A DNA stretch of 23,317 nucleotides from G963674505 sp964575975 (GCA_964575975.1 CAZNTU010000082.1:1-23317), one strand, 5' to 3'. Shown: positions 16,701 to 23,127, numbered from the stretch's first letter. Program-made: numbers and translations. Notes: generated by a model from the letters alone, not told the origin.

Positions 16701-17233
16701 AGAAAAAAACCGAAAAGGTCCTCCTCCACTTGAGGCGGATGTACATGCCGCTCCAAAACTACAAGGACCTGGAGCCGGAATTCCTTGCCAACTACTGGGC
16801 GCAGGGCAAGGACGTGCTGGCCGTGACCCATTTCGGAGACTTGATTCCGGAAGTGGTCTGGCTGGACGAGGAATACGAGAAGGTTCTCTCGGAGTTGATA
16901 ACCGCCCGGATCGGGCTAAAGCTAGCCAAGCACCGAAAGGAAAAGATTCCCGAGGGAGCGGAAGACGGCATCCTCGAAAGGAAGAACTATCTGAGGAACA
17001 GGATCGAAAAGGAAATCAAACACCGGCTCGAGGCCATAAGAAACTATCTTGTAAATCCCGTAAGAGACCCGCATCTGTCGCTGGAGGAAATTTTCAAGGA
17101 AAAGAAGACCTCCTCACGCTTCGAATTCGTGAAACCGTTCGTCGATTTTTTTCGATTCGGTGGAAAAAGGAAAAAACCGAACATGAAAGGAGATGGAAGT
17201 TCGGCATCTTTTCAAAACCGCTCAATGCGTTGA
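13769..17233 (+). CDS. Double AAA+ protein with C-terminal Lon-type (S16) protease domain
   Basis: A 1154-residue protein. A helical N-terminus (about 1-150) precedes AAA+ module 1: Walker A GPSGSGKT (163-170), a Walker B-like RHVEEAH (295-301) and sensor/arginine-finger-like VATTDQPERFDGAIYRRF (342-359). Module 2 has Walker A GPPGSGKT (523-530), Walker B VVFFDEGD (581-588) and a second-region-of-homology TTLTTNRIDILDPALIRSKR (624-643). A Lon-like proteolytic domain covers about 815-1045, with Ser930 in GGPSAGYA and Lys978 in IIGGHKKK, the expected Ser-Lys dyad. A basic charged tail ends the protein. Standard Lon has one AAA+ module, and the S16 domain here has a small insertion between TG and GG(x)K. 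The ATG at 13769 overlaps the SPFH stop (TAATG) and has AAAGGAG 5-6 nt upstream; a frame extension to 13622 lies within the SPFH gene. No membrane helix is seen, so membrane tethering would depend on the SPFH partner. I do not know a named family with this order. Confidence 0.88.
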   Translation: MARRTTKAVKYIKLSEQRIREIEDLVALWPYETKAFMRARLLQYKPKSDLMTRVVEFILSFLYDSAEKNFSILKDPDILTDWQRRFEISGQTDPQESWSKILEKELSSKDYAYLLSLLEKELNDVHVPLELEELFAKVYRAHLKKEYISDSSVPKAPLILVVGPSGSGKTATVNQVIENVIFGNQVLPEIDLKLKKEELLASEPFWKSIEDIDPTLAMEIERRKRIRFYKFLSRVPLARKVFQKRIGKNLSDLQEPGLNVDYSMITPNDYQTALAGEPGNYFKKALGESRKPTIRHVEEAHSAFGKTEGRQSGVERQQRTLIDTANIVLDEIVSGKRDCLLVATTDQPERFDGAIYRRFVEKGIVIEISDYWKNPENLREIVEIELGRNDIRLADRLDSGCHSSIACIPPHYLETAVEKLYVIFRERSLKITPAYVRKLVQSIMQIKGDFAPEYLDDSLLVRKAFELVAKNSYGDLFGKVVDRLERDVKWDEYVGSVKDVFSEMANNCMFYGVSEEKGVVLYGPPGSGKTFLARAWLSENKNVHDISTNAVALQDPVNPIDGAVENLEKVYDIAKMIAPTVVFFDEGDALAPKRSPSGGQPSDKLTNKFLNVIDGEVPLHRVFTTLTTNRIDILDPALIRSKRLKVMEISGHLGKDDIAKIVAKCLDGVPMSKEIDVDSVIEYSKGLCNTPADYTAFVEKARSLRSTEYEVLLRARSLANGSDGRATFRENFVKFNFKTLVGILDAVKAPEEIRSDVRNDPGQFLTRFPEMVGLFSHVRGMDSYPLVTSHLMSSREEISGSPTQKGKLQLDEFLEAELSQEPQVGFIIGVGANEVSGMLLPIATSLTYSLSSEKVLVTGAVSSSGPGAAELDMAVQMTQQSAKEALTMIKNYLQSMDHKVSIPKLLGEFLDKYTIHHQLLSASYNVGGPSAGYALALNTLSALLHVPVCNDFGITGAPWTKGVKKGEVGGSVIIGGHKKKTEKVLLHLRRMYMPLQNYKDLEPEFLANYWAQGKDVLAVTHFGDLIPEVVWLDEEYEKVLSELITARIGLKLAKHRKEKIPEGAEDGILERKNYLRNRIEKEIKHRLEAIRNYLVNPVRDPHLSLEEIFKEKKTSSRFEFVKPFVDFFRFGGKRKKPNMKGDGSSASFQNRSMR

Positions 17234-18210
17234 ATAGCGGCCATGGCAGCCCCTGCGGCACGTTCGTCCGGGTCCGAGCGCATGGCGCCCAGTTTAGGCA
17301 GCGCCTGTCGGGCCGGCGGACCAATGGTCGCAAGGGCGATGGCCGCATGGGTGCGCACCTTCGGACAGGAATCCTTCAATACCTCTGCGAGCGCTTCGAC
17401 GGCTTCCGTGCATTGCGGCTTGATGCGAACGATCGCCAGAGCAGCAGCCGCGCGCACGGCGTCCGAGGCGTCCCGCAGACAGACCTGTATCCCGTCCAGC
17501 GCCTTCTCGCCGGCCATGCCCAATTCGCCGAGCCGTTCGACGCACGCGAGGCGCACCTCGTCCTGCGGATGCGAAAGGCCTTCCAGCAGCTTCGGCATTC
17601 CTTCCTGCGGCTGCCCCGAGATTTTCGCCAGGGCAGCCCATGCCGTCGGCAAGGCAGCGGGGGAGAGCACGGACATGATCGTTTTCAGTCGCGATAGAAC
17701 GACATGCGCCTGCGATCCCATCCAACCCAGTGCTTCGATGGCGCCGATTTGAACGCTCTCCTGCGGCGACGTCAGGCAAACTGCCAGAGAGTCGGCGGCA
17801 GGTTCGCCGATGCGGCTCAGGGCGATCATAGCGTTGGTGCGCAGAACCGGATCTTCTTCGGAAAGCAGGCGGATCAGTGCCTCGACCGCGGATTGCGCGT
17901 CCCGGCCAAGCCCGGCCAGCGACCCTGCCGCCGTGCGGCGCACCTCCAGAGGCTGCTGCGCGCCAATGGCTTCGATCAGGGGTTCGACGGCCCCGGCGCC
18001 CGCTTTGGGCAGCGCCGCGGCAGCCATCCGGCGCACGCTCTCCTCGGGATCGTCCAAACACAGACGGATATCCTCGAGCAAAGGAGACAGATCCCCATCC
18101 ATATTGACCAACCGAGCCAGGACGGCGAGACGGATCGGTCCGGGCCCCTTGCGCAACTGCGGGCGGCACGACTCCGCCAAATCGTTTGCATTTTGGATTT
18201 CGGCTGCCAT
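17212..18210 (-). CDS. HEAT-repeat protein encoded with VgrG
   Basis: A 332-residue alpha-solenoid made almost wholly of HEAT/PBS-lyase-like repeats of about 35-38 residues. Recurring patterns include DPEESVRRMAAAALPKAG, LEVRRTAAGSLAGLG, DPVLRTNAMIALSRIG, DEVRLACVERLGELG and PKVRTHAAIALATIG. No signal peptide, membrane helix or enzymatic motif is seen. The ATG at 18210 overlaps the vgrG stop as TAATG, so it is translated with vgrG. HEAT proteins are protein-binding scaffolds; beside vgrG a cargo-adaptor, loading or immunity role is plausible but inferred. The last 22 bp overlap the tail of the convergent protease gene. A much longer open frame upstream on this strand is only a shadow of vgrG. 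Confidence 0.88.
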   Translation of the reverse strand: MAAEIQNANDLAESCRPQLRKGPGPIRLAVLARLVNMDGDLSPLLEDIRLCLDDPEESVRRMAAAALPKAGAGAVEPLIEAIGAQQPLEVRRTAAGSLAGLGRDAQSAVEALIRLLSEEDPVLRTNAMIALSRIGEPAADSLAVCLTSPQESVQIGAIEALGWMGSQAHVVLSRLKTIMSVLSPAALPTAWAALAKISGQPQEGMPKLLEGLSHPQDEVRLACVERLGELGMAGEKALDGIQVCLRDASDAVRAAAALAIVRIKPQCTEAVEALAEVLKDSCPKVRTHAAIALATIGPPARQALPKLGAMRSDPDERAAGAAMAAIQRIERF

Positions 18211-20507
18211 TACCAGATGTTCCCCGCGCCGGGCGTATAGCTGGAGGACACGACGCTGGTGGCCATCAGGGTCGGCGTATTCAGGACTCCCGAGGCATTG
18301 ACTATGCCCGCGTTCAGGTTGATCGTGGCGCCATCCAGGTCGATCGTCGGCGCCTGTACGGAAAACAATCCGGTCGCCTTGGCTTCGATCGTAGGCGCTT
18401 CGATGGAAACCTTGGCATCCGATTTGATGTCCACTTTTCGAGAGCCGTTGATCGAGACCGAACCGCCCACGACTTCGACGCCGCCCCCGATTACGCTGAC
18501 TTGGCCGTTGCGGCAGTCGATCCGAATGTCCTGGTTGGTCTTGTTCTGGATCAGAATGCGTTTTTCCCCGCAGTTCAGGTAAACTTTGACATCCTCGTTG
18601 GCGTCCGCCAGTAAGATGCCGGCAGGGAAAGGATCGTCCCACAAGGCGGCCTTCTGTCCCATTTCTGTTTCCATTTTGATTCCGCTGACCCTGTTTCCCT
18701 TGCACATATGAATCTCGTGATCGTCGGCGGTGGAAATCCGGATTTCGTTGCCGAAAGGCGTGCTCCGGGAATTGTCGGTCATCTTCACGGTCTGGTTGCC
18801 GCCGGTGTTGACGGTCAGCGAGGTTTCGCGGTCGTCGAACAGCAGGCGATGCTGGTAGGGAGTCAGGATGATGTTTTCGATGCGGTTTTCCGGTTGCAGC
18901 GGCGGGCGGTTCAGGGCGTTGTAGACCACTCCGGTAATCAGCGGCTTGTCCGGATCGCCTTCCAGAAAGGTCACCACGACCTCGTCGCCGGCGATCGGGT
19001 GAAACTGGAAACCATGATCCGGCCCGGCATAGGGGTAGGCCACCCGCAAAAAGCAGGTCCTTTTTTCGTCGTCGATCTCCGCGCGATCCCAGTGGAACTT
19101 GACCTTGGCTCGGCCCAGCTCGTCCATGTAGCAGGTTTCGCCGGGCGGGCCGACCACCACTGCGGTATGGGGCCCGAGAACCGCCGGCTTGAAGGTCGTG
19201 CGGGCGGGCCGGAAGCTCGTCCGGGCGGGCAGACATAAAAATTCGTTGCTGTAGACCATCTGCGTATCGGGTTTTCCGAAAAGCTTGTCGAAAATTTTTT
19301 TCAGGTTGTTGTAAATGTCGAACATGGAAAGCATGCCCAGAGGCCCGACCGGAAGCATTGGAAACTGCGACGGAACGCCGGTCTTGGACAGCAGCCCCGG
19401 GATGATCTTGTCCGCCGACAGGGGCCCGAGCTTGTCGATGCCAAGTTGAGTCAGAATTCCGGTGATCAGGTCTCCAGGTCCGGCGATCTCAGGGTCCTCG
19501 GGGAGTTTCTGCTGCGACCCGGAATGCTGGACCGAAAGAAGCATGTACTCCTGGTTGAACTCCTCGTGGCCGTGTCCCTCCAACTCGAACAGAAATCCGG
19601 GCGAAAAACGGCAGCAGTTGCCGCGTCCAGAGCCATTGGAAGTTTGCGCCTGCATTTCCTCCAAGCGCGCTCCGGAAATGCGCTTGGCCTCGGGCAGGGT
19701 GGCGAATTCGCCCGGATAGTCGTAGATCTCCAGTCGCCCCCCGTTGTTGGCGCGGGCTTCCCCCTGAAGGGTCAGGTCCGGGCGCAGGTAGTTGTAGTCC
19801 CTCAAGGTGACGGCGTCCGGGCGCGTCTGGTATCCGTAGTGGTATTCATACACATGTTCCTCGTCCTGGACTTCTCCCGTGGGTTCGTGAAACGCGACCT
19901 TGGATTTGCCCTGCACGGGTTTGTGGCAGGAGGGATCGTCGGCCATGACCATCGTGTGGTGGCCTCTGCGGCTGCCCGCGTCGTATTCGTGCTCGAAAAA
20001 GAAATAGATCCCCTCTTCCTCCATGAGGCGCGCGATGAAGTTGTAATCCGACTCGCGGTACTGAACGCAGTATTCGCGGACCGGATAGGAGCCGCGCAAC
20101 AGGGAAGAGTCCAGGTGATTGGCCGGTATTCCGGCTTCCTTGACCACCTCCGCGACGATCTCGGGCACGTTTTTGTTCTGAAAAATACGGCAGTCGAAGC
20201 GCTGAGTGAGCAGCCAGAGCGTCGGCGCCAAGTCGGCGTAGAACACCGTGTTGCCGCCTACTTCGGCGATCCACCAGAAGCGCGAGAGCTGGCCGCAGAA
20301 CCGGCTGGTTTCGGGACCGTTCTCGATCGTCAACACGGCCGTCTTGCCAACCATGTCCTCGGCCTTGATCTCGTCGCCCTCGGCCTGGAGGTAAATCTGA
20401 AAGCCGAACAGCTGAGACAGACCTTCCGTGCCTTTGAAGTTCGTAACGCGCAGTTTTGTCTCCAGTCCGGTGATTTCAAGGTAAAAATCGGCTGTGGTGT
20501 ACTCCAT
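18210..20507 (-). CDS. vgrG: Type VI secretion spike protein VgrG
   Basis: A 765-residue VgrG/TssI protein, the trimeric tip of the type VI secretion tube that delivers effectors into target cells. The gp27-like part (about 1-332) holds the signature YRESDYNFIARLMEEEGIYF (150-169). The gp5 OB-fold part begins at about 418 with YSNEFLCLPA and includes VVGPPGETCYMDELGRAKVK, FHWDR (471-475) and GDEVVVTFLEGDPDKPLITG (507-526). The C-terminal needle (about 590-765) is a beta-helix of short polar repeats ending SSYTPGAGNIW, without an evident effector domain. An ~80-residue hydrophobic segment (about 336-416) lies between the two parts, where most VgrGs have a short linker. The ATG at 20507 has AAAGGA 8 nt upstream; an in-frame extension to 20870 runs through promoter DNA and is rejected. 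No other T6SS gene is in the window. Confidence 0.93.
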   Translation of the reverse strand: MEYTTADFYLEITGLETKLRVTNFKGTEGLSQLFGFQIYLQAEGDEIKAEDMVGKTAVLTIENGPETSRFCGQLSRFWWIAEVGGNTVFYADLAPTLWLLTQRFDCRIFQNKNVPEIVAEVVKEAGIPANHLDSSLLRGSYPVREYCVQYRESDYNFIARLMEEEGIYFFFEHEYDAGSRRGHHTMVMADDPSCHKPVQGKSKVAFHEPTGEVQDEEHVYEYHYGYQTRPDAVTLRDYNYLRPDLTLQGEARANNGGRLEIYDYPGEFATLPEAKRISGARLEEMQAQTSNGSGRGNCCRFSPGFLFELEGHGHEEFNQEYMLLSVQHSGSQQKLPEDPEIAGPGDLITGILTQLGIDKLGPLSADKIIPGLLSKTGVPSQFPMLPVGPLGMLSMFDIYNNLKKIFDKLFGKPDTQMVYSNEFLCLPARTSFRPARTTFKPAVLGPHTAVVVGPPGETCYMDELGRAKVKFHWDRAEIDDEKRTCFLRVAYPYAGPDHGFQFHPIAGDEVVVTFLEGDPDKPLITGVVYNALNRPPLQPENRIENIILTPYQHRLLFDDRETSLTVNTGGNQTVKMTDNSRSTPFGNEIRISTADDHEIHMCKGNRVSGIKMETEMGQKAALWDDPFPAGILLADANEDVKVYLNCGEKRILIQNKTNQDIRIDCRNGQVSVIGGGVEVVGGSVSINGSRKVDIKSDAKVSIEAPTIEAKATGLFSVQAPTIDLDGATINLNAGIVNASGVLNTPTLMATSVVSSSYTPGAGNIW

Positions 20508-20594
20508 GATCGCGTTCCTTTCTGCAAGCTTTGCGGATATTAGATTCCGGCTGAACGGGATTCGACGGCGGACGGCGCCGGATTGAAGCTTTAC

Positions 20595-20623
20595 TATTAA
20601 GTCAGGAACACTCTTCCTGTCAA
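20595..20623 (-). promoter_or_regulatory. Candidate vgrG promoter with perfect -35
   Basis: On the minus strand, consensus TTGACA (20623-20618) is followed after 17 nt by TTAATA (20600-20595), a poor -10; overlapping AATAGT-like hexamers give alternatives with a longer spacer. It would start vgrG transcripts with a leader of about 80 nt. Confidence 0.4.
20603..20619. repeat. Inverted repeat in the vgrG promoter spacer
   Basis: CAGGAA, CACTC, TTCCTG is a perfect 6-bp inverted repeat, extendable to 8 bp with one mismatch, lying almost exactly between the -35 and -10 candidates. That is the classic position for a repressor operator, or for an activator that remodels the spacer. No regulator gene is nearby to name a binder. 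Confidence 0.4.
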
Positions 20624-20674
20624 CATCAATACGGCAATGCCCAACCCGGAATCGTCTTCGGGAGGCGGACCGCG

Positions 20675-20693
20675 TTCGCGAGCGTCTCGCGAA
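20675..20693. repeat. Inverted repeat TTCGCGA-N5-TCGCGAA
   Basis: A perfect 7-bp inverted repeat with a 5-nt centre, about 165-180 bp upstream of the sigma-54 promoter and upstream of the vgrG promoter candidate. It could be a regulator site for either gene; function is inferred from position only. Confidence 0.4.
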
Positions 20694-20738
20694 TCCAGGC
20701 GAACCAGGAACTTCCGGCATATAGTGAGCGCACCAATC

Positions 20739-20753
20739 TTTACAACATGTAAA
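20739..20753. repeat. Inverted repeat TTTACA-N3-TGTAAA, possible enhancer site
   Basis: A perfect 6-bp inverted repeat around ACA, about 100 bp upstream of the -24 element. Activators of sigma-54 RNA polymerase usually bind dyad sites about 80-200 bp upstream, so this is a candidate upstream activating sequence for the PilZ promoter. Confidence 0.45.
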
Positions 20754-20853
20754 AATCTTCGACACCGCGACCCCCTTTCGATAGAGCCGATCATCCGAAG
20801 GACGGACTGAACTCCAGGTATCGTCAAGCATTTGGTCTACGGCTCGAAATTTA

Positions 20854-20869
20854 TGGCACATCCTTTGCA
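20854..20869 (+). promoter_or_regulatory. Sigma-54 (RpoN) promoter of the PilZ gene
   Basis: TGGCAC (20854-20859), ATCCT, TTGCA (20865-20869) matches the -24/-12 consensus. The invariant GG (20855-20856) and GC (20867-20868) are exactly 10 nt apart. Transcription would start near 20880, just before the AAGGAGG ribosome-binding site and the ATG at 20897, giving a leader of about 17 nt. Location and fit make a chance match unlikely. Confidence 0.75.
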
Positions 20870-20896
20870 TTGAAATTGTCGCAAAAAGGAGGCCAC

Positions 20897-21226
20897 ATGA
20901 ATGCCTACACGGACAATAGAGCTTTGGAGCGTCGCGAGCACACCGCCACCATCGAGGTTTCGCATTTCAACAGAGATTGTTGTTACAAAGTCCAAACGCT
21001 TAATTACTGGGACGAGGGGATTTGCTTCAAGTCGGAAGTGCCCGTTAAGCCAGGAGCTACTCTGTTGATCAGGGCGAACGATCTTCATGCGAATGGCGCC
21101 TGCAACGGCAGCTTCCGGGGGTTGCCCTCGATTACCTTGGCGGAAGTAAAATGGTGCAAGGAAATTCTTAACGAAACCGAGACTTTTTACGAGATTGGCG
21201 CCAACTACTACCAACCTGTGTATTAG
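20897..21226 (+). CDS. PilZ-domain protein
   Basis: A 109-residue single-domain protein. It carries a PilZ-like pattern: ERREHTATIEV near the N-terminus (the arginine motif), LNYWDEGICFKSEVPVKPG (about 42-60, matching the D/N-x-S-x-x-G region followed by the typical hydrophobic-Pro-Gly stretch), and ITLAEVKWCKEI plus FYEIGANY near the end. PilZ domains commonly bind c-di-GMP; here the second motif reads NYWDEG instead of the standard DxSxxG, so binding is uncertain. The start at 20897 is fixed by AAGGAGG directly upstream; a longer reading from 20870 would precede the predicted sigma-54 start site. It lies 62 nt before glgA on the same strand, so the two may share a transcript. Confidence 0.75.
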   Translation: MNAYTDNRALERREHTATIEVSHFNRDCCYKVQTLNYWDEGICFKSEVPVKPGATLLIRANDLHANGACNGSFRGLPSITLAEVKWCKEILNETETFYEIGANYYQPVY

Positions 21227-21288
21227 TCCCACGCTGCAAGCCACGTTTGCAGGCAATATGATTATCGACAGGGAGAGGCAAAAATACA

Positions 21289-22851
21289 ATGAACGGCGCG
21301 AACAAAAATCCCAAGGTCTTGATCGTCACCCCGGAGGTCGCATTTCTGCCTCCGGGAATGGAAACCGGATCGGATTACCTGAGCGCCAAGGCAGGGGGGC
21401 TCGGCGATGTCTCGGCGGGACTGATCCAGGCCCTTTACGATCAAGGGGCGGACGTTCACGTGGCCATACCGGATTATCGCGCCATATTCAACAGCCGTCT
21501 GCCGAAACCGCTCAATCGGAACCCGAGCGATATTAAAACGATACTGCCGGGCGAACGGCTGCACATGGCTATGGACCGGGTTTTTTTCTATCAGAGCAGT
21601 GTCTATTCGGGCGGATCATGTGAAGTCCTCAAAAAAAGCTTGGCTTTTCAGCGGGAGGTGATCAACAATATTGTCCCATCCGTCCAGCCGGACCTGATCC
21701 ATTGCCATGACTGGATGGCCGGGCTGATTCCGGCCGCTGCCAGATGCATGGGCATTCCCTGCTTGTTCACGGTTCACAATATCCACACCTTCAAATGCCC
21801 CCTTTCCGTTGTCGAAGACCGGGGCATCGATTGCATGCCCTTCTGGCAGAAGCTTTACTTCGAAAACATGCCCGACACGTACGAGAATGTCCTGGCAACC
21901 AATCAGGTCGATTTTTTGGCCAGCGGGATATTCGGCGCCCATTTCGTCAATACCGTCAGTCGGACCTTCCTGGACGAAGTGGTCAGGGGCAGGCATTCCT
22001 TCGTATCCGAACAGATCGTACAAGAGCTTGCCAACAAAGTAAGCGCAGGATGTGCGACAGGCATACTCAACGCACCCCCTCCGTCCTACAACCCCTCAAG
22101 CGATCGCCATCTTCCCCGACAATATGGAGCCGAAGATCATGATGCGGCCAAAAAGGAGAACAAAAAGGCGTTGCAACATCGGCTGGGTCTGGCCGAAGAC
22201 CTGGCGTCGCCGCTTTTTTTCTGGCCATCGCGCCTGGACGAACCTCAGAAGGGATGTCAACTGATGGCCGACATCCTCTACAGGGTGGTTTCCCGCTACT
22301 GGGAGAACAATCTGCAAATTGTATTCGTGGCCGACGGTCCATTTTCAGTATATTTTAAAAATATCGTGGACTTCCACGGTTTTCACCACCGGGTAGCGGT
22401 TTGCGGCTTTGACGACGCACTGGCGCGAATGGCCTACGGGGCGTCGGATTTCGTCCTCATGCCGTCTTTATACGAGCCCTGCGGTTTGCCCCAGATGATC
22501 GGCACGATCTACGGGGCTTTGCCGGTGGCCCACGATACCGGCGGGCTGCACGATACCATACGGCATTTGTCAGTCGAAAAGAATGAAGGCAATGGCTTTT
22601 TATTCGAGATTTTCGATCCGCAGGGACTTTCGTGGGTTATCGATCAGGCGATGGCTTTTTATATGCTGCCCCAACACATTAGGCGGGCTACTGTTGCACG
22701 CATCATGCGGGATAGCATTGGCCGGTTCAATCATGCGGCCACGGCGGAGCAATACATCCGACTGTATGAAAGAATGCTTCAACGCCCCCTGTTGACCGAT
22801 ACGGCAAGGCGGGAATCGGACGAAGAACCGGGAAATACTTCGGAAACTTGA
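21289..22851 (+). CDS. glgA: Glycogen/starch synthase (GT5)
   Basis: GT-B glycosyltransferase of family GT5 that extends alpha-1,4-glucan chains from ADP-glucose or UDP-glucose. The 520-residue product has the donor-loop KAGGLGD (34-40), HCHDW (138-142), VHNIHTF (162-168), GILN (258-261), SRLDEPQKG (314-322, with the conserved Arg and Lys) and the C-terminal EPCGLPQMIGTIYGALPVAHDTGGL split across 396-420. It is longer than typical ~480-residue GlgA, with a variable linker around residues 262-300. GGAGAGG lies 10 nt upstream of the ATG. No other glycogen gene is present in the window. Its position behind the PilZ gene and sigma-54 promoter suggests regulated storage-polymer synthesis. Confidence 0.88.
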   Translation: MNGANKNPKVLIVTPEVAFLPPGMETGSDYLSAKAGGLGDVSAGLIQALYDQGADVHVAIPDYRAIFNSRLPKPLNRNPSDIKTILPGERLHMAMDRVFFYQSSVYSGGSCEVLKKSLAFQREVINNIVPSVQPDLIHCHDWMAGLIPAAARCMGIPCLFTVHNIHTFKCPLSVVEDRGIDCMPFWQKLYFENMPDTYENVLATNQVDFLASGIFGAHFVNTVSRTFLDEVVRGRHSFVSEQIVQELANKVSAGCATGILNAPPPSYNPSSDRHLPRQYGAEDHDAAKKENKKALQHRLGLAEDLASPLFFWPSRLDEPQKGCQLMADILYRVVSRYWENNLQIVFVADGPFSVYFKNIVDFHGFHHRVAVCGFDDALARMAYGASDFVLMPSLYEPCGLPQMIGTIYGALPVAHDTGGLHDTIRHLSVEKNEGNGFLFEIFDPQGLSWVIDQAMAFYMLPQHIRRATVARIMRDSIGRFNHAATAEQYIRLYERMLQRPLLTDTARRESDEEPGNTSET

Positions 22852-22890
22852 ACGACCGGCAGCCGGAATTGGACATCCCCATCGGCATGA

Positions 22891-23124
22891 CGACTTCCGG
22901 TTCCGGCCGGCTCGTCGTTGGTCGAGCCTGGCGTCACTCCCTCGCAGGACATGGCACTGCATTGGGAAAAGTGGTCCGATTTCGCCGAGGATTGCGGCAA
23001 CTCTCGCTTTTGGGGCGGAGTCCACTTCCGCGATTCCATCGACAACATGCGAAACTTGGCGAGGGAATTGGGGACCCAAGCATTTGATTTCGTGGATGCC
23101 CACATACAGGGCGTAGTTGATTGA
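22891..23124 (+). pseudogene. C-terminal remnant of a vanadium haloperoxidase/PAP2-like protein
   Basis: A 77-codon open stretch after a TGA at 22888-22890 ends in a normal stop. It reads VPAGSSLVEPGVTP, then WSDFAEDCGNSRFWGGVHF and ELGTQAFDFVDAHI. This resembles, from memory, the C-terminus of vanadium-dependent haloperoxidase-like PAP2 proteins; the RFWGGVHF segment would be the part carrying the vanadate/phosphate-binding His. The catalytic core upstream is absent, no ATG or ribosome-binding site precedes it, and glgA ends 40 nt before. It is therefore most likely a decayed gene or a 3' fragment left by a rearrangement. Family assignment is moderate. Confidence 0.55.
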
Positions 23125-23127
23125 TCC

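Larger units (their letters stand above)
20508..20896. promoter_or_regulatory. Divergent regulatory region, vgrG / PilZ gene
   Basis: A 389-nt region without a gene that drives two diverging units. It contains a leftward sigma-70-like candidate with a palindrome in its spacer (20595-20623), two further inverted repeats (20675-20693, 20739-20753) and a rightward sigma-54 promoter (20854-20869). The individual elements are listed separately. Confidence 0.6.

Noticed and set aside
17212..19236. 674-codon open frame covering most of vgrG and the HEAT gene on the minus strand
   Set aside because: Only its last 332 codons are HEAT protein; the upstream part is an alternative frame of vgrG, rich in Arg and Pro, with no family resemblance.
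20508..20870. 121-codon N-terminal extension of VgrG
   Set aside because: The extension is low in hydrophobic structure, covers promoter elements on both strands, and the ATG at 20507 has a good ribosome-binding site and the standard VgrG N-terminus.
22848..23087. 79-codon plus-strand frame beginning at the glgA stop
   Set aside because: It overlaps the haloperoxidase-like remnant in another frame and becomes Arg/Gly-rich without family resemblance.
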